Shown: positions 10,032-21,001, counted from the first letter of the stretch. The stretch: 64,000 nt of DNA from Alphaproteobacteria bacterium (GCA_009694045.1 SHVY01000001.1:1-64000); one strand, 5' to 3'. The notes: generated by a model from the sequence alone, not told the origin. Program-made: numbers and translations.

Positions 10032-10137
10032 GGCGTGCTCCAAGGTTCCAGCGTACCCTGCCACTCTACCCCACGCACAGGCTGGCGCGGTCGTTGACTC
10101 GGGCGGGAGAGCCGCCGATACTCTCGCCCTTTTTCCA

Positions 10138-10302
10138 AGTGTCCCAATTCCGGAATTCGCCCGACCTCGCGGCAACCCTCGGAGCGAATTCCGGAATCGA
10201 GGGGATACTGGCGAATCATTGATTCTAGTGTCGTTCTTGGTTTCGAAGTTCGCATCCAAGGGTTGCCGCGTGACAGGGCGAACTTCGAAACCACGACACT
10301 AG
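10138..10302. repeat. Composite two-hairpin repeat (B then A), copy 1
   Basis: B: AGTGTCCCAATTCCGGAATTCGC...GCGAATTCCGGAATCGAGGGGATACT; A: CTAGTGTCGTTCTTGGTTTCGAAGTTCGC...GCGAACTTCGAAACCACGACACTAG. Confidence 0.9.
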
Positions 10303-10339
10303 CGCCGGCGAATTTTCCGATGCTGTCAGGGCCACCCCG

Positions 10340-11518
10340 ATGAGCGACATGCCCCCGTTGATGCCGACTTACGCGCGCGCCGATCTGGCGTTCGAGCGCG
10401 GCCAGGGCGCCTATCTGTTCACGGCCGACGGGCGACGCTACCTCGACTTCGGCAGCGGCATCGCGGTGACCGGGCTCGGCCACGCGCACCCGCACCTGGT
10501 GGCGGCGCTGACCGCGCAGGCGGCGAAGGTCTGGCACGTCTCCAACATCTACCGCATTCCCGAACAGGAGCGTCTGGCGCGGCGTCTGGTCGACGCCTCG
10601 TTCGCCGATACCGTGTTCTTCGGCAATTCCGGCGCCGAGGCGATCGAGTGCGGCATCAAGATGGTGCGCAAGTACCACGACGCCACCGGCCACCCGGAGC
10701 GCTATCGAATCATCACCTTCGAAGGCGCCTTCCACGGCCGCACTCTGGCCACCATCTCGGCCGGCAAACAGCCGAAGCACGTCGCCGGTTTCGATCCCCT
10801 CGTGGACGGCTTCGACCAGGTTCCCTTCAACGACGGCAACGCGCTGCGCGCCGCGATCGGCCGGGAGACGGCGGCGATCCTGGTGGAGCCGGTGCAGGGC
10901 GAAAGTGGAATCCGGAGTGCCGACCCGCGTTTCCTGCAGGAGTTGCGGCGGACCGCAGACGAGTTTGGCCTGCTGCTGTTCTACGACGAGGTGCAGACCG
11001 GGATGGGCCGCACCGGCAAGCTGTTCGCCCACGAATGGTCGGGCGCGAAACCGGACGTGATGGCGGTGGCCAAGGCGTTGGGCGGCGGCGTCCCGGTCGG
11101 CGCCTGCCTCGCTACCGCCGCCGCCGCGCAAGGCATGACCGCCGGCACCCACGGCTCGACGTTCGGCGGCAACCCGCTGGCGATGGCGGCGGCGAACGCG
11201 GTGCTGGACGTGATGCTGGCCGACGGATTCCTCGAGAGCGTCCAGAAGCACGCGCGGCTTCTGCGTACCCGCCTCGACGATCTCGCGCGCCGGCATCCCA
11301 AGGTGATCGCTGAGGTGCGGGGCCAGGGTCTGCTCCTGGGGCTGCGCCTGGTGCCGCCCGCCAACGAGATGATCGAGAAGCTGCGCGGCGCGGGGCTGCT
11401 CACCATTCCCGCCGGCGACAACGTGGTGCGGATTCTGCCGCCGCTGATCGTCGGCGAGGCCGAGATCGACGAGGCGATCCGCATCCTTGACGGCGTCTGC
11501 GCCGAGCTTGGCGCATGA
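10340..11518 (+). CDS. argD: Acetylornithine aminotransferase
   Basis: [66 protein letters not shown]; followed by argF. Confidence 0.93.
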   Translation: MSDMPPLMPTYARADLAFERGQGAYLFTADGRRYLDFGSGIAVTGLGHAHPHLVAALTAQAAKVWHVSNIYRIPEQERLARRLVDASFADTVFFGNSGAEAIECGIKMVRKYHDATGHPERYRIITFEGAFHGRTLATISAGKQPKHVAGFDPLVDGFDQVPFNDGNALRAAIGRETAAILVEPVQGESGIRSADPRFLQELRRTADEFGLLLFYDEVQTGMGRTGKLFAHEWSGAKPDVMAVAKALGGGVPVGACLATAAAAQGMTAGTHGSTFGGNPLAMAAANAVLDVMLADGFLESVQKHARLLRTRLDDLARRHPKVIAEVRGQGLLLGLRLVPPANEMIEKLRGAGLLTIPAGDNVVRILPPLIVGEAEIDEAIRILDGVCAELGA

Positions 11519-12438
11519 CCGCCCTCCGCCATTTCCTGGATCTCGACGTCCTGGAGCCCGTGACCCTGCGCGGAATTCTCGACGATTCCGTCGCGCGGAA
11601 ACGCCGGCGGCGGCTGGGTCAGGTCGAAGCCCCGCTCGTGGGCAAGACCCTCGCCATGATCTTCGAGAAGCCCTCGACGCGGACCCGCGTCTCGTTCGAG
11701 GTTGCCATGCGCCAACTCGGTGGCGAAACCGTCATGCTCAGCCAGGTGGATATGCATCTGGGCCGGGGCGAATCGATCGCCGATACGGCCCGGGTCCTGT
11801 CGCGCTACGTCGATGTGATCATGATCCGCACCCAAAGCCACGACAAGCTCCTGGACCTGGCGGCGCACGCGACGGTGCCGATCATCAACGGGCTGACCGA
11901 CCGCACCCATCCGTGCCAGCTCATGGCCGACATCATGACCTTCGAGGAGCATCGCGGGCCGATCGCCGGCCGGACGATTGCCTGGTCCGGCGACGGCAAC
12001 AACATGGCCGCGTCCTGGATCCAGGCCGCCGTCCGCTTCGACTTCAAGCTCAACATCGCCTGCCCCGAAGCCTACATGCCGGCCACCCCGATCCTCACCT
12101 GGGCGAAGGAGCACCAGGGCAGGATCACGGTCAGCCACGACGTGGCGGCGGCGATCAAGGGCGCCGACTGCGTCGTGACCGACACCTGGGTCTCCATGAG
12201 CGACACCCGCACCGACGGCAAACGCGAGTTGCTCGAACCCTATCGCATCGACCGGGCGGCCATGGCGCTGGCCAAGCCCGACGCGGTCTTCATGCACTGC
12301 CTGCCGGTCTATCGCGGTCAGGAGGTCGTGCCCGAGGTGGTCGATGGGCCGCAATCGGTGGTGTGGGACGAGGCCGAGAACCGCCTGCATGCCCAGAAGG
12401 GAATCCTCGCCTGGTGTTTGAACGTACCGACGATCTGA
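11515..12438 (+). CDS. argF: Ornithine carbamoyltransferase
   Basis: [38 protein letters not shown]. Confidence 0.95.
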   Translation: MTALRHFLDLDVLEPVTLRGILDDSVARKRRRRLGQVEAPLVGKTLAMIFEKPSTRTRVSFEVAMRQLGGETVMLSQVDMHLGRGESIADTARVLSRYVDVIMIRTQSHDKLLDLAAHATVPIINGLTDRTHPCQLMADIMTFEEHRGPIAGRTIAWSGDGNNMAASWIQAAVRFDFKLNIACPEAYMPATPILTWAKEHQGRITVSHDVAAAIKGADCVVTDTWVSMSDTRTDGKRELLEPYRIDRAAMALAKPDAVFMHCLPVYRGQEVVPEVVDGPQSVVWDEAENRLHAQKGILAWCLNVPTI

Positions 12439-13343
12439 TCCAGCCGTTCCGGGTCGATTCCCTCGGCGTCGTCGGCCGCGTCGTCCGGCTCGGCGATACC
12501 GTCGATACGGTCCTGCGGCAGCACGACTATCCGGCGCCAGTCTCGCACATGTTGGGCGAGACCCTGGCCCTGACGGCAAGCGTCGCCGGCGCGCTCAAGT
12601 TCGATGGCGTCCTCACCGTGCAGACCAAGAGCGACGGTCCCCTGCGGCTGATGGTCGCCGACTACGCGACCGGTGGCTGGATGCGGGGTTATGCCGCGTT
12701 CGACGCGGAGCGCCTGGCCGAAACCCGGCCCGGGGACTCCCTGACCCGGCTTCTCGGCATGGGCTACCTGGCCGTGACCGTCGACCAAGGGTCGGACACC
12801 GAGCGCTACCAAGGCATCGTCGAGCTGGTCGGTACCACCCTCGCGGAATGCGCCCTCGGTTACTTTCGTCGGTCGGAGCAGCTCCACACCGTCGTCAAGC
12901 TGGCGGCGGGCCTGGCTCCGGGCGGCCGCTGGCGCGCCGGTGCCCTGATGCTGCAACGCGAAGCGAAGGCCGGTGGGACGGGGCCCGTACGCGACGAGGA
13001 CGACGACGAGCCCTGGCGCCGGGCGCTGTCGCTCACCGGCAGCGCCACCACGGCCGAGCTCCTCGACGAGCGGTTGACCCCGGACCGGCTGCTGTACCGG
13101 CTGTACCACGAGGACGGCGTGCGGGCGTTCCAACCCTTGCCGCTGGCGTTCGGTTGTTGCTGTTCGCGCGAACGGGCCGAGGCGGTCCTGATCGCCCTTC
13201 CGGCTGAGGAAATCGGGGGCCTCGGCATCGCCGGCGAGATTCAGGTCACCTGCCAGTTCTGCAATCGTACCGAGGTCTTTACCGAGGACGAAGTGTGGGC
13301 CGCCCGCGCCGAAGAGCACCCCCGCGCCGTGTCGAGGAGCTGA
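12414..13343 (+). CDS. hslO: Hsp33 family redox-regulated chaperonin (GTG start)
   Basis: [34 protein letters not shown]-terminal [14 protein letters not shown] / VTCQFCNR zinc cysteines; argD-argF-hslO synteny. Confidence 0.93.
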   Translation: MFERTDDLIQPFRVDSLGVVGRVVRLGDTVDTVLRQHDYPAPVSHMLGETLALTASVAGALKFDGVLTVQTKSDGPLRLMVADYATGGWMRGYAAFDAERLAETRPGDSLTRLLGMGYLAVTVDQGSDTERYQGIVELVGTTLAECALGYFRRSEQLHTVVKLAAGLAPGGRWRAGALMLQREAKAGGTGPVRDEDDDEPWRRALSLTGSATTAELLDERLTPDRLLYRLYHEDGVRAFQPLPLAFGCCCSRERAEAVLIALPAEEIGGLGIAGEIQVTCQFCNRTEVFTEDEVWAARAEEHPRAVSRS

Positions 13344-13382
13344 ACCGTGAACGTCAATCTCGCGGCCACCCGCGCCGCCATC

Positions 13383-13542
13383 CTAGAGCACGTCCCGTTC
13401 ATGTTGACCCGCCCCTCCCCCTTCCCCTCCCGCAAGGGGAGGGGGACGCACGGATCATTTCTTGCTTCTCCCCTCCCCTTGCGGGAGGGGAAGGGGGAGG
13501 GGGCCGATCCGCCCGAGTCTACGTGGTCGGAAAGTGCTCTAG
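13383..13542. repeat. ~160-bp dispersed element, copy 1
   Basis: CTAGAGCACGTCCCGTTCATGTTGACCCGCCCC...GGATCATTTCTTGCTTCTCCCCTCCCCTTGCGGGAGGGG...GTCTACGTGGTCGGAAAGTGCTCTAG; 9-nt terminal inverted repeat. Confidence 0.9.
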
Positions 13543-13596
13543 GACACGATCTCGGAGTTTCGCGCCACGGGCACGAAGCCCGAGATCGTGTCCTAG
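13539..13596. repeat. CTAG-bounded palindrome sharing its CTAG with the preceding element
   Basis: CTAGGACACGATCTCGG ... CCGAGATCGTGTCCTAG. Confidence 0.9.
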
Positions 13597-13607
13597 CTCA
13601 TGAATCC

Positions 13608-13668
13608 GTACCGATTTCGCGGCTCCGGAGTCGCCTTCGGCGACTCCGGAACTCGCGCAAGTCGGTAC
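13608..13668. repeat. Imperfect inverted repeat with C(TTCG)G-capped inner hairpin at a gene 5' end
   Basis: GTACCGATTTCGCGGCTCCGGAGTCGCC TTC GGCGACTCCGGAACTCGCGCAAGTCGGTAC. Confidence 0.85.
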
Positions 13669-14228
13669 TTGTCGCCATCGCCCTCCTGTCCGGATGCGGC
13701 GGTGCGCCGCCGGCGGATGGCGTGGCCGAGATCACCTTCACCCACCTGCCGCCGCTCAACCTCGACGTCGCTGGCATCGAACTGGACGAGGCGTTCGTGG
13801 CGCCCCTGGAGCCGCCGCACGTCGAGGGCGATCTGCCCGTCGCCCCGGCCGACGCCGCCAAACGCTGGGTGACCGATCGGCTTGTGCCCGTTGGTGCGAC
13901 GCGGGTCGCGCGGGTCACCCTCGAGGACGCCAGCGCGATCGAGCAGGGCCTGGCGACGGAAGGCGGTATCTCCGGGCTGTTCACGGCGGAACAGGCCAAG
14001 CGCTTCGTTGTCACCGTCGCCATGCGGATCGAGATCGTCGACGAGGGCACGCGGTTCGTCGAGGGCTTCGCCACCGGGACGGCCACCAGGTCGGTGACCA
14101 TCGCCGAGGACGCGACGCTCGACGACCGCGACCGCGTCCTGCTGCGCCTGGTCGAGGCCACGATGCAGGAGTTCGACCGGAACCTGGAGCTGAGCATGCG
14201 CCGCCATCTGGCGCGGTTTCTGAGGTAG
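13659..14228 (+). CDS. Putative lipoprotein of unknown function (start uncertain)
   Basis: Lipobox-like VLVAIALLSGCGG; ~185 aa; no clear start codon downstream of the palindromes. Confidence 0.6.
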   Translation, partial: KSVLVAIALLSGCGGAPPADGVAEITFTHLPPLNLDVAGIELDEAFVAPLEPPHVEGDLPVAPADAAKRWVTDRLVPVGATRVARVTLEDASAIEQGLATEGGISGLFTAEQAKRFVVTVAMRIEIVDEGTRFVEGFATGTATRSVTIAEDATLDDRDRVLLRLVEATMQEFDRNLELSMRRHLARFLR

Positions 14229-14239
14229 GAGAGGGGACC

Positions 14240-15211
14240 ATGGACGAGATTCTCGGCGACGCCGCGTTTCGCTCGCGCGACCTGATCGGGCGGCACTACG
14301 AAGTTCCGTACGCGGGCGCGACGAGCTTCCTGCGCACCCGCTACAGCCGCGACCTGAAGGACATCGACGTGGCCGTCCTCGGGGTTCCCCTCGATCTCGC
14401 GACCTCGAACCGGCCGGGAACCCGCTTCGGCCCGCGCGGCGTTCGCCAGGCCTCGGCCCAGATCGCCTGGGGTCCTCAGCACCCCTGGACCTTCGATCCG
14501 CGCGACCGCCTGGCGATCGTCGATTACGGGGACGTGCTGTTCGACTACGGCTACATCGACCGCATGCTCGCGGAAACCGAGCGCATGGCGCGGGAGATCA
14601 TCGATTCGGGGACATCGCTGCTGGCGATCGGCGGTGACCATTTCATCTCGTTGCCGCTGCTGCGCGCCCACGCGAAGCGGCACGGCAAGCTGTCCCTGGT
14701 CCACTTCGACGCCCATTCGGACACCTGGGCCGACGACCTCTACAACCACGGCACGATGTTCTATCACGCCATGAACGAGGGCCTGATCGACCCGGCGCGC
14801 TCGATCCAGATCGGCCTGCGCACCTACAACCCGCAGACCCACGGCTTCACCATCCTCGACAACGCCGCCGTGATTGGCAACGGCGCGGCCTGGGTGGCCG
14901 AGCAGGTGAGGCGCGTGGTCGGCGACGGCAAGGCGTATCTGACCTTCGACATCGATTGCCTGGACCCCTCGTTCGCGCCCGGCACCGGCACGCCGGTGTG
15001 CGGCGGGCTCTCGACCTTCCAGGCGTTCGATATCCTCGTACGGCTGGATTGGGTGAACTTCATCGGCATGGACATCGTCGAGGTCGCGCCAATCTACGAC
15101 GTGGGCGAAATCACCAGCCTCGCCGGCGCCGCCATCGCCATGCACTACCTCAGCCTTCGCGCCAAGAACCTGCCCCACCGCTCGAACGTGAAGATTCGGC
15201 GCGAGGCTTGA
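14240..15211 (+). CDS. speB: Agmatinase / ureohydrolase family
   Basis: GGDHFISLPLLRA, VHFDAHSDTW, LTFDIDCLDPSFAPGTGTPVCGG. Confidence 0.92.
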   Translation: MDEILGDAAFRSRDLIGRHYEVPYAGATSFLRTRYSRDLKDIDVAVLGVPLDLATSNRPGTRFGPRGVRQASAQIAWGPQHPWTFDPRDRLAIVDYGDVLFDYGYIDRMLAETERMAREIIDSGTSLLAIGGDHFISLPLLRAHAKRHGKLSLVHFDAHSDTWADDLYNHGTMFYHAMNEGLIDPARSIQIGLRTYNPQTHGFTILDNAAVIGNGAAWVAEQVRRVVGDGKAYLTFDIDCLDPSFAPGTGTPVCGGLSTFQAFDILVRLDWVNFIGMDIVEVAPIYDVGEITSLAGAAIAMHYLSLRAKNLPHRSNVKIRREA

Positions 15212-15217
15212 TTGGCG

Positions 15218-16789
15218 TCACCCGAGAGGTGTCAACTCCCCCTTCTCGGCCATCTCGCGCAGGCGCTTCTTGCGGATCTTGCCGCTGGCGGTGGCCGGGA
15301 AGCCGTCGACCGCGAACAGGCGCGCCGGCACCTTGAAGCGGGCGATGCGCTCGCCGCAGAACGCGGCGATTTCGGCGGCGGAGGTTGCGGCCGACAGGCG
15401 GATCGCCGCCGCCACCGCCTCGCCGTAATAACCGTCCGCGATGGCGAAGACCGCGACCTCGGCGATCGCCGGGTGCCGGGCGAGCACGCGCTCGACCTCT
15501 ACCGGATAGATGTTCTCGCCGCCGCGGATGATCATGTCCCCCAGCCGTCCGGCGGCGAGCTGCAGCCGTCCCGTGGGCGTCAGGCGGCCGAGGTCGCCGG
15601 TCTTGAGCCAGCCGTCGGGCGCCAGCACGGCTTCGGTCGCACGGAGATCGCCGTCGTAGCCGAGCATGATGCCGACGCCCCGCGCCTCCACCTGGCCCAC
15701 CGCGCCGATGGGTAGCAGGGCGCCGGTCGCCGGATCGGTGATGCGGGCCTCCATCCCCGGAAGCGGCGGCCCCGCGGTTGCGAACCGCTCGGGGTCGTCG
15801 GGGGTCGGGCAGGCCACCAGAGTGCTGGTCTCGGTCATGCCATAGACCTGCGCCAGGCCGGGGATCGGGAAGTCGCGCGCGCACGCTGCCAGCATGCCCG
15901 GATCGGCATCCGCCCCGCCGCAGGTGCCGACCCGGAGGGTGCCGAGGTCGAAGCGGCCCCGGTTGGGGTGCTGCAACATGGCGAGGTAGGAGGTCGGCAC
16001 GCCGGTCAGGACCGTGCAGCGCTCGGCCGCGACGATCCGCAGCATCTCCTCCGGGTCGAACGCCGGGACCCCCACGTAGCACGCTCGACTCTGCAGGGCA
16101 CCGGTCACATTCATGATGCAGCCGGCACAGTGGAACAGGGGAATGATCGAGGTCCAGCGATCGCCCTCGCCGATGCCGAGCCGGGTGGCCGATCCCCAGG
16201 AATCGCCCAGCATCGCGCGGTGGGTCAGCAGCGCGCCCTTCGGAAACCCGGTGGTTCCGGACGTGTAGAGCAGGCCGGCCACCGCCCCCGCCGCCACCTC
16301 CGGCAACGGCGCCCGCGACGCTCCTCCCGCCTCGACCAGCCCGGCGAAGTCGCCGTCCCTCTCGTCCGCGCCGAACGGGACCACCAGCTCGAGCACCGGC
16401 AACCCGGGCCGCAGCTCCGCGACCATGGCGAGGTAGCGGTTCGAGCGGAACGACGGTGACAAGAACAAGGCGCGGGCGCGGGAGCGGCCAAGCGCGTCCC
16501 CCAGGTCCTCGCGCCGATAGTGGGTGTTGAGCGGCACCAGCACCAGGCCGGCCAGGGCCACCGCCATCTGCACGATCGGCCACTCGATGCGGTTCTCGGC
16601 CAGCAGCGCCACCCGGTCGCCGGGTCGCAAGCCGCGCTCGATCAGGGCGCGGGCGACGGCGCTCGACGCCCGCCACCAGTCGCCATAGGTCGCGCGCCGG
16701 CGGATCCCCGGGAACACCAAGGCCTCGCGTTCGGGGGTCGCCCGCGCGGCGGCGGCCAGCGCGGCGCCCAGGGTCGGAAACGGGCTCAT
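15218..16789 (-). CDS. AMP-binding acyl-CoA synthetase/ligase
   Basis: LLYTSGTTGFPKGALLTHRAM, YGMTETST, DGWLKTGDLGRL, ASGKIRKKRLRE. Confidence 0.93.
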   Translation of the reverse strand: MSPFPTLGAALAAAARATPEREALVFPGIRRRATYGDWWRASSAVARALIERGLRPGDRVALLAENRIEWPIVQMAVALAGLVLVPLNTHYRREDLGDALGRSRARALFLSPSFRSNRYLAMVAELRPGLPVLELVVPFGADERDGDFAGLVEAGGASRAPLPEVAAGAVAGLLYTSGTTGFPKGALLTHRAMLGDSWGSATRLGIGEGDRWTSIIPLFHCAGCIMNVTGALQSRACYVGVPAFDPEEMLRIVAAERCTVLTGVPTSYLAMLQHPNRGRFDLGTLRVGTCGGADADPGMLAACARDFPIPGLAQVYGMTETSTLVACPTPDDPERFATAGPPLPGMEARITDPATGALLPIGAVGQVEARGVGIMLGYDGDLRATEAVLAPDGWLKTGDLGRLTPTGRLQLAAGRLGDMIIRGGENIYPVEVERVLARHPAIAEVAVFAIADGYYGEAVAAAIRLSAATSAAEIAAFCGERIARFKVPARLFAVDGFPATASGKIRKKRLREMAEKGELTPLG

Positions 16790-19700
16790 GGAAAGGTCGT
16801 GGCTCCACGCAGGAACAGCCCCAGCAGCGGGGGAACCACGGCGAGGGTAAGAACCGCCGACAGCGACAGGCCGCCCACCACCACCGATCCCAGGCCGCGA
16901 TAAAGTTCCGATCCGGGTCCCGGCACGATCACCAAGGGCAGCATGCCGGCCACACTGGTCAGGGTCGACATGAAGATCGGCCGCAGACGGTCGTACGTGG
17001 CGGCGAGGATCGCCGCCTCCGGACCCATGCCCTCGTTGCGCCGATGGTGCAGGGTCTGGTGCACCAAGAGGACCGCGTTGTTCACCACCGTGCCGACCAG
17101 GACGATGAAGCCGAGTTGGGTCAGCATGTCGAACGGCTGCAGCACGAACAGGTTCAGGACCGCGAGCCCGGCGACCCCCCCGGCGGTCGCGAGCGGCACC
17201 GACAGCATGATGATGAGCGGATAGAGGAAGCTCTCGAACAGGATCGCCATCACCAGGAAGACGACGGCGACGCCGATCAGGAAGTTGATCTGCATGGCGC
17301 TCCAGGCGCGGGCCAGCTTGTCGGCGGTGCCGGACAGCGTCAGGCGCACGCCGGGCGGCAGCCCGGCCTCGCGCAGGGGCGCGATGACGTCGCGCTCGAC
17401 CCGCAGGATGGCCTCCTCCAACGGCATCGCCGCGGCCGGACGGATCTGCAGCGTCACCGTGCGCTCGCGCTCCTCGCGGCGGATGATTTGCGGCCCTGCC
17501 GTGACGGTGACCCGGGCCAGGGATTCGACCGGTAGGACTTCGCCAGACGGCGTCACCACGGGCAGCCTGCCGATCTCCTGGGTCGAGCCGACCCGCCCGC
17601 CCGGGCTGCCGAGCAGCACGTCGAGCCGCTCGCCCTCGAATTCGGATTCCGTCACCAGAAGCCCGTCGTTGAAGGCATCGATGCTGGCCGCGAGGTCTCC
17701 GGCGCTGACCCCGGCATCCGCCAGGCGAACCCGGTCGGGCTCCACTCTGATCTCGGGGGCCCCGAGATCGAGCCCGGGATTGGGCCGAACCTGGTGGCCG
17801 TCGGCCAGCGGCAACGTCGCGACCACGAGCCCCATGGCGCGGCCAGCCAGCGCGAAGATCGTGTCGAGGTTCGGCCCGCTGATGTCGAGATCGATCGAGC
17901 GGGCGCCGCCGACGTTGCGACCGAACAGCGAGGCCTGCCCGACGAAGCCGAACGTCCCGGGCTCGCGCCGGATTGGCGCGGAGAGGATCGGCGCCAGCTC
18001 CCTGGCCCGCGCCGGGTCCAGGGCCGTGGCGCTGATCCACGAGCCGCCGGGCCTCGCGATGATGAAGAAGTTGTCGATCAGCGGCTGGCCGTCGGCCGAT
18101 TCCGTCGGGCCGCCGGCTGTGCCCCAGAACGGCCGGATTTCCCCCTCGATGCGGGCGGCGATGCCATCGACGGCCGCGAGATTGTACCCGGGCGGCGCCT
18201 GGACCGAGCCGAACACCATGTTGCGGTTGCCTTCCGGCAGGTACTCGAGCCCCGGCAGGAACAACCAGGTCATCAGGGCCGTGGCTCCCGTCAGGCTCGT
18301 CACCAAGAGGATCGCGAAGGTCCGGCTGCGGATCGCCGCGCGGGTGATGGCCATGGTCGCGGCGGCGAAGCCGTCGGCGAACGCGTCGATGATCGGCAGG
18401 CGGATCGGCGCGGGCGTCGGACCCTTGCCGAGGAGCCGCGCCGCGAGCGTCGGGATCAGGGTCGCCGCCATGACCAGGGCAAGGACATTCGACACGGCGA
18501 TCGCCACGGCGATGTCGCGGAACAGCTGCCCGACCTCGTCGGTCATGGCGAGAATTGGCACGAAGACCGCGACCGTGGTCAACGCCGAGCCCAGCACCGC
18601 GCCCCACACCGCGCGGGTCCCCACCTCCGCCGCCGTGACCGGGTCGGAGCCCCGTTCGCGCTGGCGAAAGATGTTCTCAATCACGACGATGCCCGAATCC
18701 ACCAGCATCCCGACCGAAAACGCGATCCCGGCCAGGCTCATCACGTTGATGGTGCGCCCCAGCGCCGTCATCGCCACGAAGGTCCCGACGATCGAGACGG
18801 GAATCGCCAGGCCCGCCACCGCCGTAGCACTCGCCGAGCGCAGGAACAGCAGCAGCATCGCCGCCGCCAGGACGCCGCCCTGCCAGATGTTGTCGGTCAC
18901 CAGTCGGATCGCCGACCTGACGTAGGTCGTCTCGTCATAGGTCTGCGTCATCGTCAGACCCGCATCCGGCAGCACGCCCCGCGCCATGTCCGCGACCGCG
19001 ACGCGCACGCCGTCCATCACCTCAAGGACGTTGGCCCCGGTCTCGCGCACAACGTTGAGGGCGATCGCGGGTTCGCCCCGCACGCGCATGAACATCTCGG
19101 TGTCGCGCAGATCGAAGCCGACCTCGGCGATGTCGCCAACGAGCACCCGACCGATGCGTGACGACACCGCGTCCTGCCCGCTCCGCAGCACCACCTGATC
19201 CACGTCGGCGAGGGAACGGAAGCTCCCCTCGGCCCGCACCACGTAGCGCCGCTTGCCCTCGTCCACGTAGCCGGCGGTGGCGGAAGCATTGGCGTCGCGC
19301 AGCGCCGCGCGAACTTCCGAGATGGTCAGGCGATACCCCGCCATGCGGTAGGGATCGACCACCACCCGCACCTCGCGGCCGCTGCCGCCGAACACATTGA
19401 CCCGGGCCACCCCGGGCACCCGCTCCAGGCGATCCTTGATCACGTCATCGACGAAGTCGCCGTAGGCGATGATCGGCCTCTGGTTGCCCGCCGCCGCGCG
19501 CAGCATGAACCACGCGATCGGGCTGTCCTCGTTGCCCGCCGCCGAAAGGGTCGGCTCGTCGACCTCGTCGGGATAGTCGGCGATGCCGTCCAGGCGGTTG
19601 GCGACCAGCAGCAGGGACCGATCCATGTTGCGGTCCAGCGCGAACTCGAGCGTGATGCTGGCGCTGCCGGGCCGCGCCTGGCCCGAGATGCTGGTCACCC

Positions 19701-19926
19701 CCTCCAGCCCCCGCAGCGCGTCCTCCTGGCGCAGCAGGATCTCCCGCTCCACATCCACCGGCGAGGCGCCCCGCCAGGTCGTATCGATGGTGATGATCGG
19801 CTGGCGCACGTCGGGGGCGAGCTGAATCGGAATGCGCGCCAACGCTAGCAGCCCGAACAGCACCAGCAGCAGCACGCACGCCATCACCGCGGTCGGTCGC
19901 TGGATCGAAAGGCGGATCAGGTCCAT
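16786..19926 (-). CDS. Efflux RND transporter permease (AcrB/MdtC type)
   Basis: 1046 aa; MDLIRLSIQRPTAVMACVLLLVLFGLLALARIPIQLAPDV; VDSGIVVIENIFR; duplicated TM halves. Confidence 0.93.
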   Translation of the reverse strand: MDLIRLSIQRPTAVMACVLLLVLFGLLALARIPIQLAPDVRQPIITIDTTWRGASPVDVEREILLRQEDALRGLEGVTSISGQARPGSASITLEFALDRNMDRSLLLVANRLDGIADYPDEVDEPTLSAAGNEDSPIAWFMLRAAAGNQRPIIAYGDFVDDVIKDRLERVPGVARVNVFGGSGREVRVVVDPYRMAGYRLTISEVRAALRDANASATAGYVDEGKRRYVVRAEGSFRSLADVDQVVLRSGQDAVSSRIGRVLVGDIAEVGFDLRDTEMFMRVRGEPAIALNVVRETGANVLEVMDGVRVAVADMARGVLPDAGLTMTQTYDETTYVRSAIRLVTDNIWQGGVLAAAMLLLFLRSASATAVAGLAIPVSIVGTFVAMTALGRTINVMSLAGIAFSVGMLVDSGIVVIENIFRQRERGSDPVTAAEVGTRAVWGAVLGSALTTVAVFVPILAMTDEVGQLFRDIAVAIAVSNVLALVMAATLIPTLAARLLGKGPTPAPIRLPIIDAFADGFAAATMAITRAAIRSRTFAILLVTSLTGATALMTWLFLPGLEYLPEGNRNMVFGSVQAPPGYNLAAVDGIAARIEGEIRPFWGTAGGPTESADGQPLIDNFFIIARPGGSWISATALDPARARELAPILSAPIRREPGTFGFVGQASLFGRNVGGARSIDLDISGPNLDTIFALAGRAMGLVVATLPLADGHQVRPNPGLDLGAPEIRVEPDRVRLADAGVSAGDLAASIDAFNDGLLVTESEFEGERLDVLLGSPGGRVGSTQEIGRLPVVTPSGEVLPVESLARVTVTAGPQIIRREERERTVTLQIRPAAAMPLEEAILRVERDVIAPLREAGLPPGVRLTLSGTADKLARAWSAMQINFLIGVAVVFLVMAILFESFLYPLIIMLSVPLATAGGVAGLAVLNLFVLQPFDMLTQLGFIVLVGTVVNNAVLLVHQTLHHRRNEGMGPEAAILAATYDRLRPIFMSTLTSVAGMLPLVIVPGPGSELYRGLGSVVVGGLSLSAVLTLAVVPPLLGLFLRGATTFP

Positions 19927-19983
19927 GGACGGCCCGTGAGCATGCGAGTCCTGCTCATCCTGAGCCAGGCTGGCGCTGCATGG

Positions 19984-20820
19984 TCACGTCGCGGCGAAGG
20001 TCTCGTTCATCCGGGCCCACCAGGCGTGTTGCTCGGCCATGGTGCGGCCGGCGATCATGCCGCCGTCGACCACCAGGTCGTGGGCCGTGACGAAGCGCGA
20101 CTCGTCGCTCGCCAGGTAGAGCGCGGCATTGGCGATGTCCACGGGCATCCCGGTCGTCGGCAGGGCCTGGCTCCTGGCGAACTGGGTCGCCAACGCCGTC
20201 AAACCCCGATCCACGTTGGCGGGGCTTCGTTGCTCGGCGTTGAGAAAGATCGGCGTGACGATCAGCCCGGGCGAGATCGCGTTCACCCGGACGTTGTGCT
20301 CCGCCACTTCCAGGGCGACCGAGCGCGTGAGGTGGGCAACGGCCGCCTTGGCCGCGTTGTAGACGTGCGGCCCATAGCCGTGGCGATGGCCGGCGATGCT
20401 GGCGTTGTTGATGATGCTGCCGGATTTCTGCCGTCGCATGTGGGGCATGGCGTGCTTCATGCCGAACAGCACGCCACCGACCAGCAGATTCATGTCGTAA
20501 TGGAACGCGGCCGTGTCGATATCCTCGATAGCCCGGCCGGCGGTGCTGTCGCCCGCGTTGTTAAAGAGGACATCCAGCCGGCCGAAACGATCGATCGCGA
20601 AGGCGATCAGGTTCGCGACATCCTCCTCCTTCACCACGTCCGCCGCGCGGAACGCCGCGTTAGCGCCCAGCGCCGCCGCGAGCTCCGCGCCCTTGCCCCG
20701 GTTCCGGCCGGAGATGACGACCTTCGCCCCTTCCTCGTGGAACCGCTGCGCCGTCGCAGCACCGATGCCGCTGGTCGATCCGGTGATGACCGCCACCTTG
20801 CCGTCGAGCCTGCCTGTCAT
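19984..20820 (-). CDS. SDR family oxidoreductase
   Basis: VAVITGSTSGIGAATAQRF, NNAG, YNAAKAAV, ISPGLIVTP. Confidence 0.93.
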   Translation of the reverse strand: MTGRLDGKVAVITGSTSGIGAATAQRFHEEGAKVVISGRNRGKGAELAAALGANAAFRAADVVKEEDVANLIAFAIDRFGRLDVLFNNAGDSTAGRAIEDIDTAAFHYDMNLLVGGVLFGMKHAMPHMRRQKSGSIINNASIAGHRHGYGPHVYNAAKAAVAHLTRSVALEVAEHNVRVNAISPGLIVTPIFLNAEQRSPANVDRGLTALATQFARSQALPTTGMPVDIANAALYLASDESRFVTAHDLVVDGGMIAGRTMAEQHAWWARMNETFAAT

Positions 20821-21001
20821 GACATCCTCCTGATTGATGTTCGCGATTTAAGCAGGGTTTCGTTGGCGCCGTTACACCACAGTTTGTCACCCCCGCTTGT
20901 CATCCCCGCGCAGGCGGGGGTCCATGGGCCACGCGACGGAACGGCCGCCCTGGATTTCCGCCTTCCCGGGGGTGGTGGCAGCCTGATCCCCAGTTCGCCC
21001 G

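Noticed and set aside
13383-13596. CRISPR array
   Set aside because: Repeats are palindromes without regular direct-repeat/spacer periodicity and no cas genes.
13347-13658. N-terminal extension of the lipoprotein ORF and its proline-rich sequence
   Set aside because: Translated repeat DNA (CTAG elements), not a protein domain.
15218-18607. 1129-aa minus-strand ORF joining RND frame shadow to the acyl-CoA ligase
   Set aside because: N-terminal ~600 aa is out of frame with the real RND permease and is low-complexity; true ligase start is 16789.
20884-20990. Possible gene encoding MDPRLRGDDKRG-type peptide
   Set aside because: Matches a very common GTCATCCCCGCG..GGCGGGGGTCCA intergenic repeat, not coding.
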